A stretch of DNA of 64,000 nucleotides from Aeromonas piscicola (GCF_000820005.1 NZ_CDBL01000086.1:1-64000); one strand, 5' to 3'. Shown: positions 7,953 through 16,684, numbered from the stretch's first letter. A program made the numbers and translations. The notes: generated from the letters alone by a model not told the origin.

Positions 7953-9485
7953 ATGGCTAAAACCACGAGAAAAAAAACGTCCATTCTGGGTACTTGCTTG
8001 GTTGTTGCCTCGTTGATGTCCGTTGGCCTCACCATTTTCTATTTCGATTTCATTCGTAGCCTGCAACACAAGACTGATTATGCAGCGCAGCAAACAGTGG
8101 GCATGCTGGATCAGGTATTCCACTATGCGGTGCTGACGAATAAGGCAATGATCAACAATGTGGGTGGTCAATGCCGGTCGCTTCTCCCACGTTTACGAGA
8201 AGAGGCGGCGCTTGGCCCCTTTCTTCGAACAATAAGCCTCGCACACAAAGGCAATCTGTATTGTTCGTCTTTGTTTGGCGAGACAGCGGCAAATGATGAC
8301 CCAACGTTATATGTTGACGGTACGCTGCTCTTGATGCCGGAAAATCAGGTTCGACGGCAAAGGCCATTGGTTGTAGTTCGATTGGCTCAGGGTGATAACG
8401 CAGTGTTGAGTGCTGTCGACGGATTGTACATCGAGATGGTGCTACGCATTGCTCGCGCCAACTCTGACATCCGCTTTCGCGTCGGCTCTAACGAGTTAAA
8501 TGATTCGGGTACCTTTCAGCACGCGCCCTCTGCAACAAACGCATTCATTTTTTCCAGCTTGCGCTCGGAACAGCTTCCCTATTCAGTCGATGCAGAAGTG
8601 TCTTATAAAGACGCCTGGGCACAATTTCAGCACGAATACATGATGCTCGGATGGTGTTTGCTCGGCCTGTCCTTTTTCGCCGGCATTTTTTACTATCGAA
8701 CAAAAAATAGACCTGTATCACAACAAGAAGACCTTGCTCGTGGTTTAAGAAATCATGAATTTATTCCGTTTTTTCAGCCGCAGGTTGATGGGGTAACGAA
8801 GCGAGTTATTGGGGCTGAGGTGTTAATGCGCTGGCAACACCCTTGGGAGGGGCTTGTTCGCCCAGATTTGTTTATCCCTCAGGCTGAAGAAAGTGGTCTG
8901 ATTATAGAGATGACAAGTGCTCTTTTTGCTGATGTCGCAAAATATTTTCATTCCTCACACGCCCTTTTCGGCCCAGGATTTCATATCAGCCTGAACATAA
9001 CTGCCGGGCACCTTGAAAATGATATCTTATTAGCGGACTGCCAAGCTCTGAACTCGCTTTGCAAGTTGCATCAATGGAAATTGGTCCTGGAGTTGACAGA
9101 ACGAAGCGTATTGAACAACTCCCCTGACGTAGCCAACAGACTGAAGACACTAGCAGCAATGGGGGTCAAATTTGCATTAGATGATTTTGGTACTGGTCAT
9201 TCCAGCCTGACAACGTTGCAAGATTTTAACTTTCAAATCATCAAAATTGACCAATCGTTTGTAAGTCGCATAGGTGATGAGCCGGGCTCTCAACATATTG
9301 TGGATAGTGTGATTGCTTTGGCTAAAAAAATGGATATGACGCTGGTTGCTGAAGGGGTAGAAACTGGCGAACAAGCGCAGTATTTGGCTGACAGCGGTGT
9401 TGAACTGTTGCAGGGCTATCTCTTCGGTGCGCCCGCGTCCCCTCAGGCGTTTCTGAGTTTTATCGAAAGGCAGCATTTGGTTTAG
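7953..9485 (+). CDS. CSS-motif sensor / EAL-domain c-di-GMP phosphodiesterase
   Basis: 510 residues from the ATG preceded by AGGTGG; a GTG 42 bp upstream overlaps the previous stop. Layout: transmembrane segment (about 10-32), periplasmic CSS-motif domain with the hallmark YCSS (about residue 105) and an upstream cysteine in GGQCRS, a second transmembrane segment near 230-250 (YMMLGWCLLGLSFFAGIFYY), then an EAL domain to the end. The signature is AEVLMRW (E289): the Glu that binds metal is kept while the Ala is Val. The loop motif DDFGTGHSSL and the later KIDQSFV and EGVET stretches are intact, so it is probably active. In other CSS-EAL proteins the disulfide state of the periplasmic domain controls activity. 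Local lowering of c-di-GMP could regulate adhesion. Confidence 0.88.
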   Translation: MAKTTRKKTSILGTCLVVASLMSVGLTIFYFDFIRSLQHKTDYAAQQTVGMLDQVFHYAVLTNKAMINNVGGQCRSLLPRLREEAALGPFLRTISLAHKGNLYCSSLFGETAANDDPTLYVDGTLLLMPENQVRRQRPLVVVRLAQGDNAVLSAVDGLYIEMVLRIARANSDIRFRVGSNELNDSGTFQHAPSATNAFIFSSLRSEQLPYSVDAEVSYKDAWAQFQHEYMMLGWCLLGLSFFAGIFYYRTKNRPVSQQEDLARGLRNHEFIPFFQPQVDGVTKRVIGAEVLMRWQHPWEGLVRPDLFIPQAEESGLIIEMTSALFADVAKYFHSSHALFGPGFHISLNITAGHLENDILLADCQALNSLCKLHQWKLVLELTERSVLNNSPDVANRLKTLAAMGVKFALDDFGTGHSSLTTLQDFNFQIIKIDQSFVSRIGDEPGSQHIVDSVIALAKKMDMTLVAEGVETGEQAQYLADSGVELLQGYLFGAPASPQAFLSFIERQHLV

Positions 9486-9711
9486 CTGTTGAGAAATTGA
9501 AACGTCAATTACTGAAGGGCTTGTCCTGCTGGATGAGCAAATTACATTGGGGGCTGCGATGATGCGCGGCCCCTAATTTTTTCCGAAAGGGTAATGCAGG
9601 TGCTACATCTGTCCTTTTTTGGGGCGTTCAGACTGATTTGTCCCGAGCTGTTTGGGCACTCTGTCGCCGACAAGTACACCGACTATTCCACTCAGCCCTG
9701 CATGTCATTCT

Positions 9712-9720
9712 GCCGCCGGG
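9712..9720. repeat. Left target-site duplication of the IS256-family element
   Basis: GCCGCCGGG directly abuts the left terminal inverted repeat. The matching copy, GCCGCTGGG at 11106-11114, abuts the right end, with 8 of 9 positions identical. IS256 elements typically make 8-9 bp duplications, so this fixes the element's limits. The one mismatch suggests the insertion is not very recent. Confidence 0.7.
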
Positions 9721-11105
9721 GAGCTATTGTCAAATCTGGTGTATGGCGTCGGTCAGGCGGCACTCCTGTCTGACTCCTCCAGCACCTTTACTCCGTCCTT
9801 GAATTTCACGTTGTTCGCTACCAACGTCAGCAGCGCAAATCCCTTGAGTCGCTTCCACTTCTTCTGTGCCACTTCAAGCAGCTTGTAAACCATCGCCAGC
9901 GTGGTCTCCCGAGAGCCGCAGTTCCGCGCTCTTTTGCTTCGTAGCCTGACCGTCGAAAACGTCGACTCTATCGGGTTCGTCGTCCGGATATGCACCCAGT
10001 GCTCCGCCGGAAAATCATAGTACGCCAGCAGCTCCTCCCGGTCTTTCGTCAGCTTCTCCACCGCCTTCGGGTACTTCGCTTCAAACCGCACCAAGATCCG
10101 TTCAAACGCCGTGTGCGCTTCATCCCTTGTCTCAGCCATCCAGATTTCATGCAGCGCATCCTTGACCTTGGGATGCACTGATTTGGGCAAGGCTGCCAGC
10201 ACGTTCGCGGTCTTGTGCACCCAGCACCGTTGATGGACCGTGTCCGGGTAGCACTTGGCCAGTGCTCGCCAAAAACCCAGGGCGCCATCACCGACGGCAA
10301 GCTTGGGGCCCTTGTCCAGCCCTCTGGCGCGCAGCCCCATCAAGAGCTCTGTCCAGCTGGACTCAGACTCCCTCAGGCCATCCTCGACCGCCACCAGTTC
10401 CTTATGGCCATGCTCTGTCACGCCGATGATCACCAGCAAGCAACGCCGGTCACCCATACGCACGTTGCTGTATATCCCGTCAGCCCAACAGTACACATAC
10501 CGCTTCTGGCTCAGGTCCCGCTGGCTCCACTCCCGATGCTCATCACTCCAGTGCTGTTTCAGGCGACTGATGGTATTGGCCGACAACCCCTTGGCCTTGT
10601 CACCGAGCAACGCGCCCAGCGCCTCCTGATAGTCCCCAGTGGAAATCCCCCGCAGGTACAGCCAGGGCAGCAGTTCTTCGATGTTGCTGGAACGCTTGAG
10701 ATAGGGCGGTAGCAGCGAGCTGTTGAAACAGATCCCTGAGCCACTTCTGTCGCGCACCTTGGGCACTTTAATCTTGACATCGCCGATCCCGGTCTGGATG
10801 GTGCATTCAGGCAAAAAGCCGTTGCGCACCACAGCTTGGCGGCCATCGGGGAGCTTGCGCTGAGCGTGGTGCTCGAGCAGGGCTTTGAGCTCTGCTTCCA
10901 CTGCTTGGGCAATCAGGTCTCTGGCGCCTGCGCGCAGCAGGTCCGTGAGCGGATCTGTTGATTCGGTCTCTGGTGGTGGCAGGACTCTGAGGGTAGAATT
11001 GGTCATGGCGTATCACCTCTGTTGATTGAGATTCTTCGCGGGAATCAATCAGCAGGATACGCCACCTTCTCTATCTCCCCCATACACCAGAAATCACCAT
11101 AACTC
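9721..11105 (-). mobile_element. Intact IS256-family insertion sequence
   Basis: 1385 bp, bounded by imperfect inverted repeats of about 26 bp: GAGCTATTGTCAAATCTGG on the left against GAGTTATGGTGATTTCTGG read inward from the right, both continuing TGTATGG. It contains one intact transposase gene on the minus strand. It separates the regulatory genes on the left from the fimbrial operon on the right. Confidence 0.85.
9753..11006 (-). CDS. IS256-family (Mutator-type) transposase
   Basis: 417 residues, full family length. The DDE residues are recognisable: first Asp in YCWADGIY, second Asp in AVGDGALGFW followed by the VHQRCWVHK stretch (the C..H signature), and the Glu in TTNPIESTFSTVRLRSKRA. 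It catalyses cut-and-paste or copy-out transposition of its own element. There are no internal stops, so it is potentially active. A second, different IS256-family transposase in the window (20287-21499) is broken. Confidence 0.92.
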   Translation of the reverse strand: MTNSTLRVLPPPETESTDPLTDLLRAGARDLIAQAVEAELKALLEHHAQRKLPDGRQAVVRNGFLPECTIQTGIGDVKIKVPKVRDRSGSGICFNSSLLPPYLKRSSNIEELLPWLYLRGISTGDYQEALGALLGDKAKGLSANTISRLKQHWSDEHREWSQRDLSQKRYVYCWADGIYSNVRMGDRRCLLVIIGVTEHGHKELVAVEDGLRESESSWTELLMGLRARGLDKGPKLAVGDGALGFWRALAKCYPDTVHQRCWVHKTANVLAALPKSVHPKVKDALHEIWMAETRDEAHTAFERILVRFEAKYPKAVEKLTKDREELLAYYDFPAEHWVHIRTTNPIESTFSTVRLRSKRARNCGSRETTLAMVYKLLEVAQKKWKRLKGFALLTLVANNVKFKDGVKVLEESDRSAA

Positions 11106-11193
11106 GCCGCTGGGCTACAAACTTTGTTCAAGATGGGCCACTCGCAATGCGAGATGGAAGGATAAGTGCGGCAGCGTGCTCTGTCCCACTACC

Positions 11194-11208
11194 TGAATGT
11201 GCATTTAT
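11194..11208. repeat. Left arm of 15-bp inverted repeat (possible invertible segment)
   Basis: TGAATGTGCATTTAT occurs here, and its exact reverse complement ATAAATGCACATTCA lies at 12162-12176, 39 bp before the major pilin ATG. The two arms enclose 953 bp of non-coding DNA. The flanks outside and inside the 15 bp do not match. Short inverted repeats flanking a promoter segment are the hallmark of phase-variable fimbrial switches such as E. coli fimS. No FimB/FimE-type recombinase lies in the window apart from a broken integrase fragment near 22 kb. Confidence 0.6.
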
Positions 11209-12090
11209 TTGTCAACGCCGATCGAAAACTGATCCAGTGGGTCATTTTTACATCGGCGGTGACATTTATTGCCCAGCGCGAGCCCTGGCGCAACCCTTCC
11301 GGGCTTTCTAGCGTGGCGAAGTCAGCGCACCTCCGGCGCCGATGACACCTAGCCCTTTCCTTACACCTCTTTTCCTCTGCTTCCTCGGACCTCGACTTAT
11401 CAACAATGTAACGTCGCCGCCTAAACTTGCCTGGCCGGTTTATTGGTGGGAATCCATTCGCTGCCACCTTGACTGAATCGCCCTCTTTTTCCTTGCCATC
11501 CACATCACCCTGTCAATGCGTCGTTCAAGCTTGCCTTCGACAAATGAGCCCTTTCGCAGACAAAACGTTTCTTCGTGGGGATGGACTGACTGCTTGACGG
11601 GGCATTTTTTCCAGCTACTGGGGGGCTGGAGCATGTCACAGCGAAAAGTTAACAGGGGCCAAGCAATTGCAATTTGTTGTTCTGGCTCCTTACGAGGCTC
11701 GGTTAGATGGTTGAATGGATGGGGCAGGTTAACCCCTTACTTATAGCGTCGAGCGACCCCACGGCGATATGAGTTAGTCAATTGATTATAAAGGGATTAT
11801 CTTCTCCTCTTTTTGCCTTTTTACAAATTTTGCCTCGACGTTGATTATGCATCTCGAAATGACGCAGTGTCGGCTTGCTTCACTTTTGCTAGCCCCACTA
11901 CCCAAATTGAGCGTCTATTTGTCGAGGTAGCAGGCGAGCGTCACCTTGCAAATTGGCTGTCATGTGTTGGGCTAGCAGCGACGTTGCATTTTCATCGTGC
12001 AATGCCACGAGTGAAGGCTGGGCTTACGTAGCTGCGTTGTTTTGAACATTGGATAGCTGGCTGTGGTAGTGGGGAAAAACTCCGTAGTTA

Positions 12091-12132
12091 CTTACCAGAG
12101 CATTACCAGAGCAAACCAGACGTCCAGACGTA
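12091..12132. promoter_or_regulatory. Tandem short repeats upstream of the major pilin
   Basis: Two copies of TACCAGAGCA (12094-12103 and 12105-12114, one base apart) are followed by two copies of CCAGACGT (near 12117 and 12124). Closely spaced direct repeats 80-120 bp before the pilin start look like regulator binding sites. The ToxR-like and LuxR-type proteins encoded upstream are possible binders, which is inference. Confidence 0.4.
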
Positions 12133-12214
12133 GTGCAGGTCGGGGAGTAAACGTCCTGTCGATAAATGCACATTCACACTTGTTATTATTTATTGGATTC
12201 AATTGGTCTTTATC

Positions 12215-12733
12215 ATGAAAAAATCTTTCGCAATGTCCGTGTTGGCCGCCGCTGTTCTGATGACCAGCGCCACCTCTGCTTTTGCTGCTGGCGATACCGG
12301 TATCGTTAACTTCAAGGGGTCTGTGATTGATACTCCTTGCTACCTCGCAACTGCTAGCGAAGAGCAAACTGTTGACCTGGGTGTGGTATCTACCGGTCAG
12401 CTTGATGCTGAAGGTGAAGGTACTGCCAAGCCGTTCAATGTCCAGCTGCTGGGTTGCAACACTGCAACTCTGAAAACTGTAGCGTTTGAATTCCATGGTC
12501 AGTCTGGTGACGCTACTGACACCGCCTTGCTAACCGGTGGTGAAGCGAAAGGTATCGCTGTAGCCATGATGAAAGACGGCGCTCCTATCAAGCTGGGTGA
12601 AGCCATCGCTGATATCGATTTGCAAGACGGCACCAACGACATCGGCTTCGAAGCCAAAGTTGTTAAGGGTGTAGATGATGTGGTTCCGGGTGACTATACC
12701 GCCACTACTGACTTCAAGCTGACTTACAACTAA
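12215..12733 (+). CDS. Major fimbrial subunit (type 1-like pilin)
   Basis: 172 residues. Starting at ATG AAA AAA TCT gives a standard signal peptide (KKSFAMSVLAAAVLMTSATS, cut after AFA). The mature protein begins AGDTGIVNFKGSVIDTPCYL, with the pilin pattern G.V.F.G.V...PC, and the second cysteine in LLGCNT closes the pilin disulfide. The end (TATTDFKLTYN) has the alternating hydrophobic residues and penultimate Tyr of the chaperone-binding strand. It should polymerise by donor-strand exchange into the fimbrial rod. It is the first gene of the operon; a hairpin after its stop probably lowers expression of the later genes relative to this one. GC is lower than in the core region. Confidence 0.88.
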   Translation: MKKSFAMSVLAAAVLMTSATSAFAAGDTGIVNFKGSVIDTPCYLATASEEQTVDLGVVSTGQLDAEGEGTAKPFNVQLLGCNTATLKTVAFEFHGQSGDATDTALLTGGEAKGIAVAMMKDGAPIKLGEAIADIDLQDGTNDIGFEAKVVKGVDDVVPGDYTATTDFKLTYN

Positions 12734-12766
12734 TAAATCATTGGTTATTTGTGAGGCAGTAATAGT

Positions 12767-12791
12767 AAGCCGGCAAATTGCCGGCTTTTCT
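12767..12791 (+). terminator. Hairpin between pilin and usher (probable partial terminator)
   Basis: AAGCCGGC-AAATT-GCCGGCTT followed by TTC. Its position between the major pilin and the usher matches the leaky terminators or mRNA-stabilising hairpins that let fimbrial operons make far more rod subunit than usher. Confidence 0.6.
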
Positions 12792-12822
12792 AAAATGCAG
12801 TCAAAGTGGTGAGTGTTAAAAA

Positions 12823-15294
12823 ATGAAATTAAGTTACCTTTATCGCACCGTCGTTATTGCGTGCGCGTTGTTGCGTGGATATCCTGCGATGGCGGTCGAA
12901 TTTAACTATGATTTGCTAAGTGTTGAAGATCGCGATGTGGCCAATCTTGCTAATTTTGCAGAACCTGGTCACCTTGTGCCTGGCAAGTATATGATGAAGG
13001 TAAAACTTAATAACATTGAAATAAATGAGCAGTATGTAACGATTAAGGATGGTTCACAGGCTTGTGTTTCACCCGAGTTGATTGAAAAGTTTGCTTTTAA
13101 AAAAGACGTTATCAAGTCACTGGCTTGGCAACAAGATGGCTGCTTGGATTTTGACAGTGTGCCCGGGGTTGTGGTTAAAATTGACTCGGCATCCTTAATG
13201 TTAAGTATTTCTCTGCCCCAGGCTTATCTGGAATACCAAAGTGAAAGTTGGGACCCACCCTCTCGTTGGGATGATGGTATTAATGGGGTGCTGCTGGATT
13301 ACAATCTACAAGCGCAACACACGATTATTCATGGCAGTGATGATACGTCGACCAATTACAGTGGGTACGGCGTTATTGGGGCCAATATTTCCTCATGGCG
13401 TCTGCGCGCTGACTGGAATGCCTCGCGCAATGATTATTCTTATGGCGACGCTAAATCTAGCTCGCATGATATGTCCATCAACAGGGTCTATGCCTATAAA
13501 GCGCTGCGTGACTTATCCGCTAATTTGACGGTTGGTGAGACATCGCTTGGTTCTCAGGTCATTGATGGCTTTTCGTTCACTGGCATGAAAGTTGAGTCCA
13601 ATGACAACATGCTGCCACCGGCCCTTCGTGGTTACTCACCTGAAGTTGTTGGTGTGGCAAGAACCAACGCTCGGGTAGAAATCAGGCAGGATGGTCGAGT
13701 CTTGTATTCCACCCAGGTGGCTCAAGGTCCGTTCCGTATCCAGGATATCCCGAACTCTGTTTCGGGCACTCTGGATGTGCGCGTTGAGGAGCAAGACGGC
13801 ACTGTACAGACATTTCAGGTGGCCACCGCCAACATCCCTTATCTGACCCGACCGGGTGCTGTTCGCTATAATGTTGCGGTGGGTCGGCCATCGGGGACAA
13901 AACACAGCGTTGATGGACCCAGTTTCGCCAGTGGTGAATTTTCGTGGGGTGTAAACAACGGTTGGTCTCTGTTGGGGGGGGCTATTGCCAGTAACGATTA
14001 TGCAGCTCTGGCGCTGGGTTTTGGTCGAGATTTGCTTGATTTCGGTGCGATATCATTTGATACCACCACGTCCAGGGCTGTCCTTCCTGATGGGGATACT
14101 AAGATAGGTAATTCCTATCGCACCAACTATTCCAAGCGCTTTGACGAACTCGATAGCCAGGTATCGTTTGCGGGTTACCGATTTTCAGACCGAAACTACA
14201 TGAACATGAATGATTTTATTCATGCAACGGACGACTCCTCGCTCGACAGCACAGAACAAGCTGGTTATCACAAAAGTAAGGGGATGTACAATATAACGTT
14301 GAGCAAACAGTTCCGGGACCTGCAAGTCGGCGCTTATCTGAGCTTTACTCACCAGACATACTGGGATTCCGATGAATCACAGTCTCGATATAATTTTTCA
14401 TTATCTCGTAGCTTTAGTGCTTTTGGCGTTGATGGTTTGAATCTGTCTGCGAACGTTTTTCGGACTAGCCAAGATGGCACCAATGATGACGGCATGTACT
14501 TATCGCTGTCCGTACCACTCGGAAGTGGTCGTGGTAACGTGAGTTACAGCAATAGCTTTGGTAATGGCTCTCCCAGCCATAACGTGTCCTATTCGAATTA
14601 TTCAGACTCGGACAGCTACTCGTTGACCGCGGGCACAAACAGCTCAGGGGAGAGCATCAGTGGCTACTACACTCACAACGGTGAATATGCGTCAACCTCG
14701 GTAAACGCCAGTCATCAATCTTCTACCTCAGCTGTTGGTATGAGTGTCAGCGGGGGCTTCACGGCCACTGCCGAGGGGGCTGGATTCCACAAAACCAGCT
14801 CCATGGGGAACGCGCGAATTTTGGTTGATACGGATGGTGTGGCTGATGTGCCGGTTCGTGGTTATGGCCCTGCGACCCGCAGTAACATGTTGGGGTCTGC
14901 GGTCATGACTGATGTGGGCACGTACCAACGCTCTCAGATAAGCGTGGATGTGACCACGCTGGATGACGACGTAGATGTTGCGAATAACACCATGCAGACG
15001 AGTACGCTGACCGAGGGGGCCATTGGCTACAAGCACTTTGACATACTGTCCGGTATCAAGCGTATGGCAACCGTTCAATTGCAGGATGGTTCCTTCCCGC
15101 CATTTGGCTCTAATGTTATCAGTGCCAAGCAGGTCAATCAGGGGATTGTCGGCGAAAACGGACTGACCTATATAGCTGGTATCAAGGCGGGTGAGCAAAT
15201 GACTGTCCGTTGGAGTAACCAGGACAGCTGCGTGGCGACCTTCCCTGAAACACTACCAGCAGATGACGAAATGTTGACAGTGCGCTGCCAGTAA
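12823..15294 (+). CDS. Fimbrial outer-membrane usher
   Basis: 823 residues, normal for the FimD/PapC family. Signal peptide in the first 24 residues, N-terminal chaperone-docking domain (VEFNYDLLSVEDRDVANLAN, then F..PG.L.PG.Y...V..N), a 24-strand barrel with inserted plug domain (the stretch SPEVVGVARTNARVEIRQDG is typical), and a C-terminal domain closed by a Cys pair (SCVATFP...VRCQ). It recruits chaperone-subunit complexes and secretes the growing fimbria through the outer membrane. A ribosome site (GGTGAG) precedes the ATG. The stop shares bases with an in-frame ATG of the next gene (TAATG). Confidence 0.93.
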   Translation: MKLSYLYRTVVIACALLRGYPAMAVEFNYDLLSVEDRDVANLANFAEPGHLVPGKYMMKVKLNNIEINEQYVTIKDGSQACVSPELIEKFAFKKDVIKSLAWQQDGCLDFDSVPGVVVKIDSASLMLSISLPQAYLEYQSESWDPPSRWDDGINGVLLDYNLQAQHTIIHGSDDTSTNYSGYGVIGANISSWRLRADWNASRNDYSYGDAKSSSHDMSINRVYAYKALRDLSANLTVGETSLGSQVIDGFSFTGMKVESNDNMLPPALRGYSPEVVGVARTNARVEIRQDGRVLYSTQVAQGPFRIQDIPNSVSGTLDVRVEEQDGTVQTFQVATANIPYLTRPGAVRYNVAVGRPSGTKHSVDGPSFASGEFSWGVNNGWSLLGGAIASNDYAALALGFGRDLLDFGAISFDTTTSRAVLPDGDTKIGNSYRTNYSKRFDELDSQVSFAGYRFSDRNYMNMNDFIHATDDSSLDSTEQAGYHKSKGMYNITLSKQFRDLQVGAYLSFTHQTYWDSDESQSRYNFSLSRSFSAFGVDGLNLSANVFRTSQDGTNDDGMYLSLSVPLGSGRGNVSYSNSFGNGSPSHNVSYSNYSDSDSYSLTAGTNSSGESISGYYTHNGEYASTSVNASHQSSTSAVGMSVSGGFTATAEGAGFHKTSSMGNARILVDTDGVADVPVRGYGPATRSNMLGSAVMTDVGTYQRSQISVDVTTLDDDVDVANNTMQTSTLTEGAIGYKHFDILSGIKRMATVQLQDGSFPPFGSNVISAKQVNQGIVGENGLTYIAGIKAGEQMTVRWSNQDSCVATFPETLPADDEMLTVRCQ

Positions 15295-15356
15295 TGATGA
15301 CGGCACTTACATTAAAAGATGTGTTGAAAAACCATAAAGCATTTAAAGGTGATGTT

Positions 15357-16097
15357 ATGAAATGTAATTTTATGCTCAATAGTCTTGTACTGGCAGTCAG
15401 TTTAATGACGAGCGTAACGAGTCACGCTGCAGTCTCCCTTGACCGTACACGGGTCATCTTTGATGGCGGGAAAAAGTCGATGACGGTGACGGTACACAAC
15501 TACCACAAGACTCTGCCATTTTTAGCGCAAAGCTGGATTGAGGATGCCAAAGGCGCCAAGGTTACCGACCCATTGGTGGTGGTTCCCCCTATCCAGCGCA
15601 TTGAGGCATCCCAGGACAGTGCATTGAAAATTCAATCTCTGCCTTCCGTTTCCAAGCTCCCCCAAGACCGGGAAACGCTGTTTTGGTTCAACGTACGTGA
15701 AATTCCACCACGCAGTGAAAGCGCCAACGTGCTGCAGTTGGCCGCACAGACAAAAATCAAAATGTTCTATCGCCCAGCAGCCCTTCAGCTGGATGCAAAA
15801 GGTAACGACTCGAAATTTCAACGTAAGGTGGAGCTGAGAAAGTCACCCGATAATAAGTTTGCGCTGAAAAACACATCGGCTTATTACGTTACGGTTGTAG
15901 CGGGTACCGATGGTGCAAAGGGAGCGTCGCTGGATGGCTTTGATGTCGTCATGCTTGCTCCGTTCGAAGATGTGACTTTGCCTGTGAAAGCATCAAGCAA
16001 AAAACCGGTGTTCACCTACGTCGATGATTACGGCGCGCAACGTGAATTGGCGTATGCGTGTGACGGTGGTGTTCAGTGCACTCTGCAGGATAAGTAA
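15357..16097 (+). CDS. Periplasmic fimbrial chaperone (PapD/FimC-like)
   Basis: 246 residues from the ATG with AAAGGTG upstream, which gives a clean signal peptide (NFMLNSLVLAVSLMTSVTSHA). A TAATG-coupled start at 15294 would add 21 residues before it. Two immunoglobulin-like domains: the first strand SLDRTRVIFDGGKKSMTVTV holds the conserved Arg, and the signature LFWFNVREIPP followed by LQLAAQTKIKMFYRP holds the conserved Lys. The short F1-G1 loop places it with the FGS chaperones that serve type 1-like rods. It folds subunits and delivers them to the usher by donor-strand complementation. The last base is one before the next gene's ATG. Confidence 0.92.
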   Translation: MKCNFMLNSLVLAVSLMTSVTSHAAVSLDRTRVIFDGGKKSMTVTVHNYHKTLPFLAQSWIEDAKGAKVTDPLVVVPPIQRIEASQDSALKIQSLPSVSKLPQDRETLFWFNVREIPPRSESANVLQLAAQTKIKMFYRPAALQLDAKGNDSKFQRKVELRKSPDNKFALKNTSAYYVTVVAGTDGAKGASLDGFDVVMLAPFEDVTLPVKASSKKPVFTYVDDYGAQRELAYACDGGVQCTLQDK

Positions 16098-16098
16098 C

Positions 16099-16677
16099 AT
16101 GTCTATCAAAAGCGGTTGTGACACGATGACCAGAACGCAATCGATGCTGAAATTGACCGCCAAAACGCTTATTGGCGGCTGTATCGCCTCGCTGTTGGTC
16201 GTATCGCATCAAGTTGCCGCATACAGCGATACCTTCAAAATCAACATCACGCACACAATCGTCGAGGTCCCCTGTTTCGTGGTACCTGCAGATGAAAACT
16301 TGAGCGTTGATTTTGGGACTATTGAGCGGAATACCCTAATGACCGACGGTCACACTAACTCGGTTGGGTTCAAATTCAATGTCGACTGCTCTGGTTCGGC
16401 GGCAAATAATGTATCAGTAAAATTGACTGGCATCGCCGATAGCAATGACCCTGAGCTATTGGCGTTGTCTGCCGGCAGTGACGCCAAAGGCATTGCCATT
16501 GCGCTGGAGGGGCCAGATGGAAAGGCGATGCCTTTGAATGAATTTTTGGCGCCCAAAGCTATTGATGACGTTGATATGGAGTTTTCATTTTCGGCATATG
16601 TTAAACGCGTAAATAACAGTGCCGTTAATGTCGGTCCCTTTACGGCGATGGCCAGCCTTGTGATGAAATTTGACTGA
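16099..16677 (+). CDS. Minor fimbrial subunit
   Basis: 192 residues from the ATG 9 bp after AGGA; a second ATG at 16126 would drop nine residues and give a more typical signal peptide (LKLTAKTLIGGCIASLLVVS). The mature part has pilin features: a cysteine in VEVPCFVV paired with NVDCSGS, the stretch SDAKGIAIALEGPDGK that also occurs in the major pilin (EAKGIAVAMMKDG), and a final alternating strand (TAMASLVMKFD). It is probably an adaptor linking rod and tip. It lies 1 bp after the chaperone and 7 bp before the reverse transcriptase, all in one transcription unit. Confidence 0.82.
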   Translation: MSIKSGCDTMTRTQSMLKLTAKTLIGGCIASLLVVSHQVAAYSDTFKINITHTIVEVPCFVVPADENLSVDFGTIERNTLMTDGHTNSVGFKFNVDCSGSAANNVSVKLTGIADSNDPELLALSAGSDAKGIAIALEGPDGKAMPLNEFLAPKAIDDVDMEFSFSAYVKRVNNSAVNVGPFTAMASLVMKFD

Positions 16678-16684
16678 TTAGGCG

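Larger units (their letters stand above)
11106..12214. promoter_or_regulatory. 1.1-kb gene-free region upstream of the fimbrial operon
   Basis: No convincing ORF: the only frames are short, overlapping on both strands and unlike any family. The region lies directly before the major pilin gene and must hold its promoter. It carries a 15-bp perfect inverted repeat at its two ends and tandem short repeats close to the pilin start, both listed separately. Its length is unusual for a simple promoter and fits a switch or a multi-input control region. Confidence 0.6.

Noticed and set aside
11189-12031. Several 62-104 codon frames upstream of the pilin
   Set aside because: They overlap on both strands, have no good ribosome sites and resemble no protein family; treated as regulatory or non-coding DNA.
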